From: Rickettsia typhi | GTDB taxonomy: Bacteria > Pseudomonadota > Alphaproteobacteria > Rickettsiales > UBA1997 | Reading direction: 5' to 3' | Assembly: GCA_945902255.1 (NCBI GenBank) | Contig: CAMDMO010000055.1 | Location: 1 to 10,366 of the forward strand | Length of the DNA: 10,366 bases | Shown here: piece by piece, positions 8,244 through 10,366 of the stretch | How the letters are laid out: each line of letters opens with the position of its first letter | How positions within the stretch are numbered: the stretch's first letter is position 1 | The notes under the pieces: model-generated | What the model saw: the letters and a program-made list of their open reading frames with translations, nothing else | The model's database searches: none | What the model was told of the DNA's origin: nothing | Made by a program: the position numbers and the translations under genes

Positions 8244-8296
8244 AAGCTAATTAAAAGCTTAAGTAAGAAATTATGAATGGCTTTCTATTTAGTGCA

Positions 8297-8393
8297 CAGA
8301 ATCATCCTTCGACAAGCTCAGGATGACATCAAAGCTTTAGTTAAAAACTTTTAACTCGGGATGTCATCCTGAGCTTGTCGAAGGATGATTCTG
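8297..8393. repeat. Perfect 34-bp inverted repeat with nested hairpin
   Basis: The left arm (8297-8330) and right arm (8360-8393) are exact reverse complements over 34 bases, separated by 29 bases. Each arm has its own smaller dyad, CATCCT...AGGATG around an 11-base centre. The spacer holds a further perfect hairpin, AGTTAAAA (8339-8346) and TTTTAACT (8349-8356), and a palindromic AAAGCTTT (8331-8338). The whole could fold into one long cruciform or RNA stem. It lies 53 bases after the topA stop and 57 bases before the next ATG. It carries no gene and I see no target-site duplication. The core sequence resembles a palindromic repeat I recall as scattered through many bacterial genomes; that is from memory. 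It may act as a terminator, a processing site or a small non-autonomous element. Confidence 0.85.
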
Positions 8394-8415
8394 GGTAAGC
8401 AATAGAACCAATTTT

Positions 8416-8421
8416 TATAAT
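8416..8421 (+). promoter_or_regulatory. Possible -10 box for the J-domain-like gene
   Basis: TATAAT matches the sigma-70 -10 consensus in all six bases, 29 bases before the ATG at 8451. No good -35 box lies 16-18 bases upstream, where the sequence is GGGTAA or similar at the edge of the inverted repeat. In such AT-rich DNA a perfect -10 can occur by chance. Its placement right before an operator-like palindrome and a strong ribosome site makes it more plausible. Confidence 0.4.
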
Positions 8422-8424
8422 TAT

Positions 8425-8441
8425 TAGTAATCCCATTACTA
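8425..8441. promoter_or_regulatory. Operator-like palindrome before the J-domain-like gene
   Basis: TAGTAAT (8425-8431) and ATTACTA (8435-8441) are perfect reverse complements around CCC. The centre lies about 15 bases after the TATAAT box, near the expected transcription start. The last base is also the first base of the AGGAG ribosome site. It could be a repressor site or a small 5' hairpin that affects ribosome access. No regulator gene is adjacent, so the function is a guess. Confidence 0.45.
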
Positions 8442-8445
8442 GGAG
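8441..8445 (+). promoter_or_regulatory. Strong Shine-Dalgarno sequence
   Basis: AGGAG with a 5-base spacer (TTCAC) before the ATG at 8451. It fixes the start codon of the J-domain-like gene. It is the only textbook site seen in this window: pyrE, metF, infA, topA, efp, pntB and kdsD all start without one. Confidence 0.8.
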
Positions 8446-8450
8446 TTCAC

Positions 8451-9581
8451 ATGGCGCATGGAGATGTTACAAGATGGGGAAGTATATTTTCTTCCATTGT
8501 CAAACCGGATTTTGCTAGGCGCAGATTTGGGCATTTAACCGATGAAGAAATTGCCGGATTTTTTGGTAAAGAAATTCTTTCTGAAGATGTAAATTCAGTA
8601 TTTCGTAAAGAATCATTGCAAGTTCATCCAGATAGAAATTCGGGTAATAAAGAAGAAGCTACAGAAGTTTTTAAAGATTTAACTGAACTTCACGATGAAG
8701 CTGTTGGAAGAATTGATAAAACCTTAGCGCAAGAAGGAAGGGGTTCAATCTTTGCAAGCAGCGAGCCTTCTTGGGCGGATACAAGAGCAGCAGAAAGAAG
8801 AGAAGATTTTGAGTCTAGTTTAAAATTTGATCTAAAAAAATTTAATGAAACATTAAAAGAATATGCAATGGAAAAATCTTCCTTGCGAGACACTCCTTTC
8901 CATATTAGGTTTTTAAAAGATGATCAACTAGCGAAAGTTATTGGAATTGAAGATGTAGAAACAATGACTGCAGAAATAATCGAAGAAAAATATTCAAAAA
9001 TGCGATCTGACATTGAGAATGATTCGAAGGTTTGTGCTAGCGATATTTCACTTGGCGCGGGAATGGTAATGAGTTTAAAAAAAGCTTCTGCGGCAATAGA
9101 TGCTACAAAAACTAGATTATTAGAAGTATTAAAAGAAAAAGAATCTGGTGTTGGTGTTTCTCAAAAAGAAGAGGTTGCAAAGGAAAGCGCTTCAGCTAGC
9201 GTTGCTGCTTTTGATGTAAAGAAACTTAGTTTGACAGATAGAATTTTAGAGGCAGTTAAAGGTATATTGACCTCAATAAAATCAATTTTTACGGGAAAGT
9301 CAGCTTCTGATAGCATTCCTAAAAAAGAAGAAGCTTTAAAGGAAAGTGCTCCAGTTAGCGCTGCATCAGAAGAGCAAAAAACTAATTGGACACAAAGGGT
9401 TTTGGCGGCAGCTAAATCAAAAAAATCAATTGTTACAGGAAAGCCAGCTTCTGAAGAAAACAAAAAGCTTTATGCGGACTGGAAAAAAGATCCAGAAGGT
9501 ACCGCTCAAACTCATGCTGATAGAGTTGCTAGAGGCAGAAGTGCCGCGAGCAACATTAGAGGAGGTGGTCTTGGCGGTTAA
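8451..9581 (+). CDS. J-domain-like protein of unknown function
   Basis: I do not recognise this 376-residue protein beyond its N-terminus. Residues about 41-90 resemble a DnaJ J-domain: a helix with FRKESLQ, then VHPDRNSGNKEEA with the His59-Pro60-Asp61 motif that lets J-proteins stimulate Hsp70, then a helix VFKDLTELHDEAV. The start of the J-domain is divergent, and there is no Gly/Phe region, zinc centre or C-terminal substrate domain, so it is not DnaJ itself. Residues 120-230 are charged and probably helical. Residues 239-291 and 292-337 are a degenerate duplication, and the tail is Arg/Gly-rich (RVARGRSAASNIRGGG). No signal peptide or membrane segment is seen. It stands alone on its strand and converges on ybdD. 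It could be a DnaK co-chaperone or, if the host lives inside cells, a secreted effector; both are inference. The start is fixed by AGGAG. Confidence 0.85.
   Translation: MAHGDVTRWGSIFSSIVKPDFARRRFGHLTDEEIAGFFGKEILSEDVNSVFRKESLQVHPDRNSGNKEEATEVFKDLTELHDEAVGRIDKTLAQEGRGSIFASSEPSWADTRAAERREDFESSLKFDLKKFNETLKEYAMEKSSLRDTPFHIRFLKDDQLAKVIGIEDVETMTAEIIEEKYSKMRSDIENDSKVCASDISLGAGMVMSLKKASAAIDATKTRLLEVLKEKESGVGVSQKEEVAKESASASVAAFDVKKLSLTDRILEAVKGILTSIKSIFTGKSASDSIPKKEEALKESAPVSAASEEQKTNWTQRVLAAAKSKKSIVTGKPASEENKKLYADWKKDPEGTAQTHADRVARGRSAASNIRGGGLGG
9165..9461 (+). repeat. Imperfect duplication inside the J-domain-like gene
   Basis: Two successive units encode KEEVAKESA...LTDRILEAVK...IFTGKSASD (9165-9323) and KEEALKESA...WTQRVLAAAK...IVTGKPASE (9324-9461). 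The second unit is shorter by a few residues. Similarity is visible in the DNA too: ACGGGAAAGTCAGCTTCTGA versus ACAGGAAAGCCAGCTTCTGA differ at 2 of 20 bases. This points to a fairly recent duplication of about 50 codons. Confidence 0.7.
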
Positions 9582-9604
9582 AAAATTATTGTTCTAAAAA
9601 TAGA

Positions 9605-9796
9605 TTAGCAGCAGCGATTAACTTTATTCCACTTGTCTTTTTGCATCTTGTTAAAAAATGATCTCTTATCAAGTGGTTTTTGTTTGGGATGATTTATTTG
9701 ATGATGCTTTAAATAATTATTATAAGCGAAATCTCCGTTTAAATAATCTTGCAGTAATCTTGCTATTTTGATTATTTTTTGAAAAATTTTTTTCAT
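9605..9796 (-). CDS. YbdD/YjiX family small protein
   Basis: A 63-residue protein matching the YbdD/YjiX (DUF466) family, whose members are about 65 residues. The shared pattern is YNNYLKHHQINHP at residues 25-37, followed by FF and an ending in RCC. From memory, E. coli YbdD has YDNYVEHMRVNHP, EEFF and RCC at the same places. The family's genes usually follow cstA/btsT-type peptide or pyruvate transporters, and they may help those carriers. Here the upstream neighbour is addB, whose stop lies only 3 bases before this ATG, so the two are probably cotranscribed. The N-terminus is basic (MKKIFQKIIKIARLL). The gene converges on the J-domain-like gene with a 23-base gap and no obvious terminator. 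Confidence 0.87.
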   Translation of the reverse strand: MKKIFQKIIKIARLLQDYLNGDFAYNNYLKHHQINHPKQKPLDKRSFFNKMQKDKWNKVNRCC

Positions 9797-9799
9797 AAA

Positions 9800-10366
9800 T
9801 TAGATTCTTGAGGCAATTCGAGATAAATGCCAATATTCATTTTGCTTATAGTTATCAAGGTCTGGCGCTGAAATATAGCTGTTATTCTCATCTAAAAAAT
9901 ATAAAAATAATTCTTCTAAACCCTCTTTTGTTGCAACTAATAAGACTTGAATTTCTTCATTATCTTTACATATAGCTTTAATTTCGCCGGAAGCAGAAGA
10001 TGATAATTTCCAATAATTTAATGATTCAATTTCTTCTGGATTGGCATTATTTAAATCATTTTCAATAATTCCATCGCACATTGCCAGCGCAGCGATTGTA
10101 AGTTGTGGTTCAATTCCAGAAGTTACATTCTTTGCACTCGGAACTTGCCCAGTTTTATAGTCAAAAATTCTAATTAAATTGTCGTTATTTTTAACTATGC
10201 GGTCAATTTTTCCACTAATTATAATTCCTGAAATTTCTAACTTGATTGGAATTTCAAGATAATTTTTTACATTCAAAAACTCTTCATTTTTCTTAACAAA
10301 ATCTAGAAAAATATTTTCAAACTTAGGCCACCAAATAAGTTGAGCGTCGTTAGAAATAAAATATTT
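9800..10366 (-). CDS. addB: Double-strand break repair protein AddB, C-terminal part
   Basis: The reading frame is open to the window edge, so only the last 188 residues are seen and the true start lies outside. A TTG at 10274-10276 is internal, because coding resembling AddB continues upstream with AQLIWWPKFENIFLDFV. The segment carries the PD-(D/E)XK (RecB-type) nuclease motifs: SGKIDRI with the first Asp, IFDYKTG with the Asp-x-Lys pair, and PQLTIAAL with the Gln-Leu. The ending EYWHLSRIASRI also fits alphaproteobacterial AddB. With AddA, the enzyme resects double-strand breaks and loads RecA. The usual partner addA does not follow; ybdD does, 3 bases later. A different RecB-family nuclease is a less likely alternative. 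Confidence 0.87.
   Translation of the reverse strand, partial: KYFISNDAQLIWWPKFENIFLDFVKKNEEFLNVKNYLEIPIKLEISGIIISGKIDRIVKNNDNLIRIFDYKTGQVPSAKNVTSGIEPQLTIAALAMCDGIIENDLNNANPEEIESLNYWKLSSSASGEIKAICKDNEEIQVLLVATKEGLEELFLYFLDENNSYISAPDLDNYKQNEYWHLSRIASRI

Noticed and set aside
8244..8260. AAGCT...AGCTT dyad directly after topA as a terminator
   Set aside because: The stem is only 5 bp of mixed composition and no T-run follows. The large inverted repeat downstream is a better candidate for transcript end.
8297..8393. CRISPR array or phage attachment site
   Set aside because: There are two opposed arms, not regularly spaced direct repeats, and no cas, integrase or tRNA gene is nearby.
8244..8450. 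tRNA, small RNA gene or transposase remnant in the largest intergenic gap
   Set aside because: No cloverleaf, anticodon arm or CCA end was seen and no coding frame of meaningful length. The gap is explained by the inverted repeat and the upstream region of the next gene.
9161..9463. 100-codon open frame on the minus strand inside the J-domain-like gene
   Set aside because: It lies opposite a gene with a strong ribosome site and a J-domain, has no ribosome site or recognisable motif, and its repeats only mirror the duplication on the other strand.
9346..9597. 83-codon open frame on the plus strand overlapping the end of the J-domain-like gene
   Set aside because: It is a shifted reading of the same DNA. 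The main frame continues without break through the duplicated segment, so a frameshift is not needed.
10274..10276. TTG as the start codon of the nuclease-domain gene at the right edge
   Set aside because: The frame stays open for 30 more codons to the window edge and those codons read like AddB (WWPKFENIF), so the gene is simply cut by the window.

Overview
The window is AT-rich chromosomal DNA that reads as an alphaproteobacterium. The best pointer is the partial gene at the right edge, whose C-terminus looks like the alphaproteobacterial AddB type. The housekeeping genes fit the same group. The AT bias, tight packing and general lack of Shine-Dalgarno sequences suggest a reduced, possibly host-associated lineage (Rickettsiales/Holosporales-like or similar). 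However, pyrE, metF, dapF and kdsD point to more biosynthesis than the most reduced Rickettsiales retain. This placement is inferred from gene content; no phylogeny was run.

Left block, minus strand (47-3867): kdsD/kpsF, pntB, efp and dapF run in that transcriptional order with small gaps, and efp and dapF overlap by one base. They cover Kdo precursor synthesis for LPS, proton-linked NADPH supply, translation through polyproline stretches, and meso-diaminopimelate/lysine for peptidoglycan. A perfect GGGGTC-type hairpin sits between pntB and efp.

Middle block, plus strand (3930-8243): pyrE diverges from kdsD across 62 bp, followed by metF, infA and topA. They cover pyrimidine synthesis, methyl-folate, translation initiation and DNA supercoiling. 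All are full length with their catalytic motifs intact.

Right, accessory-looking block (8244-10366): a 207-bp intergenic gap carries a perfect 34-bp inverted repeat that itself encloses a smaller hairpin. Another piece of the same repeat sits at the very start of the window. Next is an unrecognised 376-residue protein with a J-domain-like N-terminus (HPD motif), an internally duplicated segment and an Arg/Gly-rich tail. It is the only gene here with a textbook Shine-Dalgarno sequence, and a perfect palindrome lies between its possible -10 box and that site. Convergent to it are a small YbdD/YjiX-family gene and the 3' end of addB, which runs off the window.

The most original part is the repeat plus J-domain-like locus (about 8290-9581). 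The rest is ordinary housekeeping with a few unusual neighbourhoods: pntB without adjacent pntA, addB without addA directly downstream, and ybdD without cstA. No CRISPR array, tRNA, rRNA, transposase or defence system was seen.
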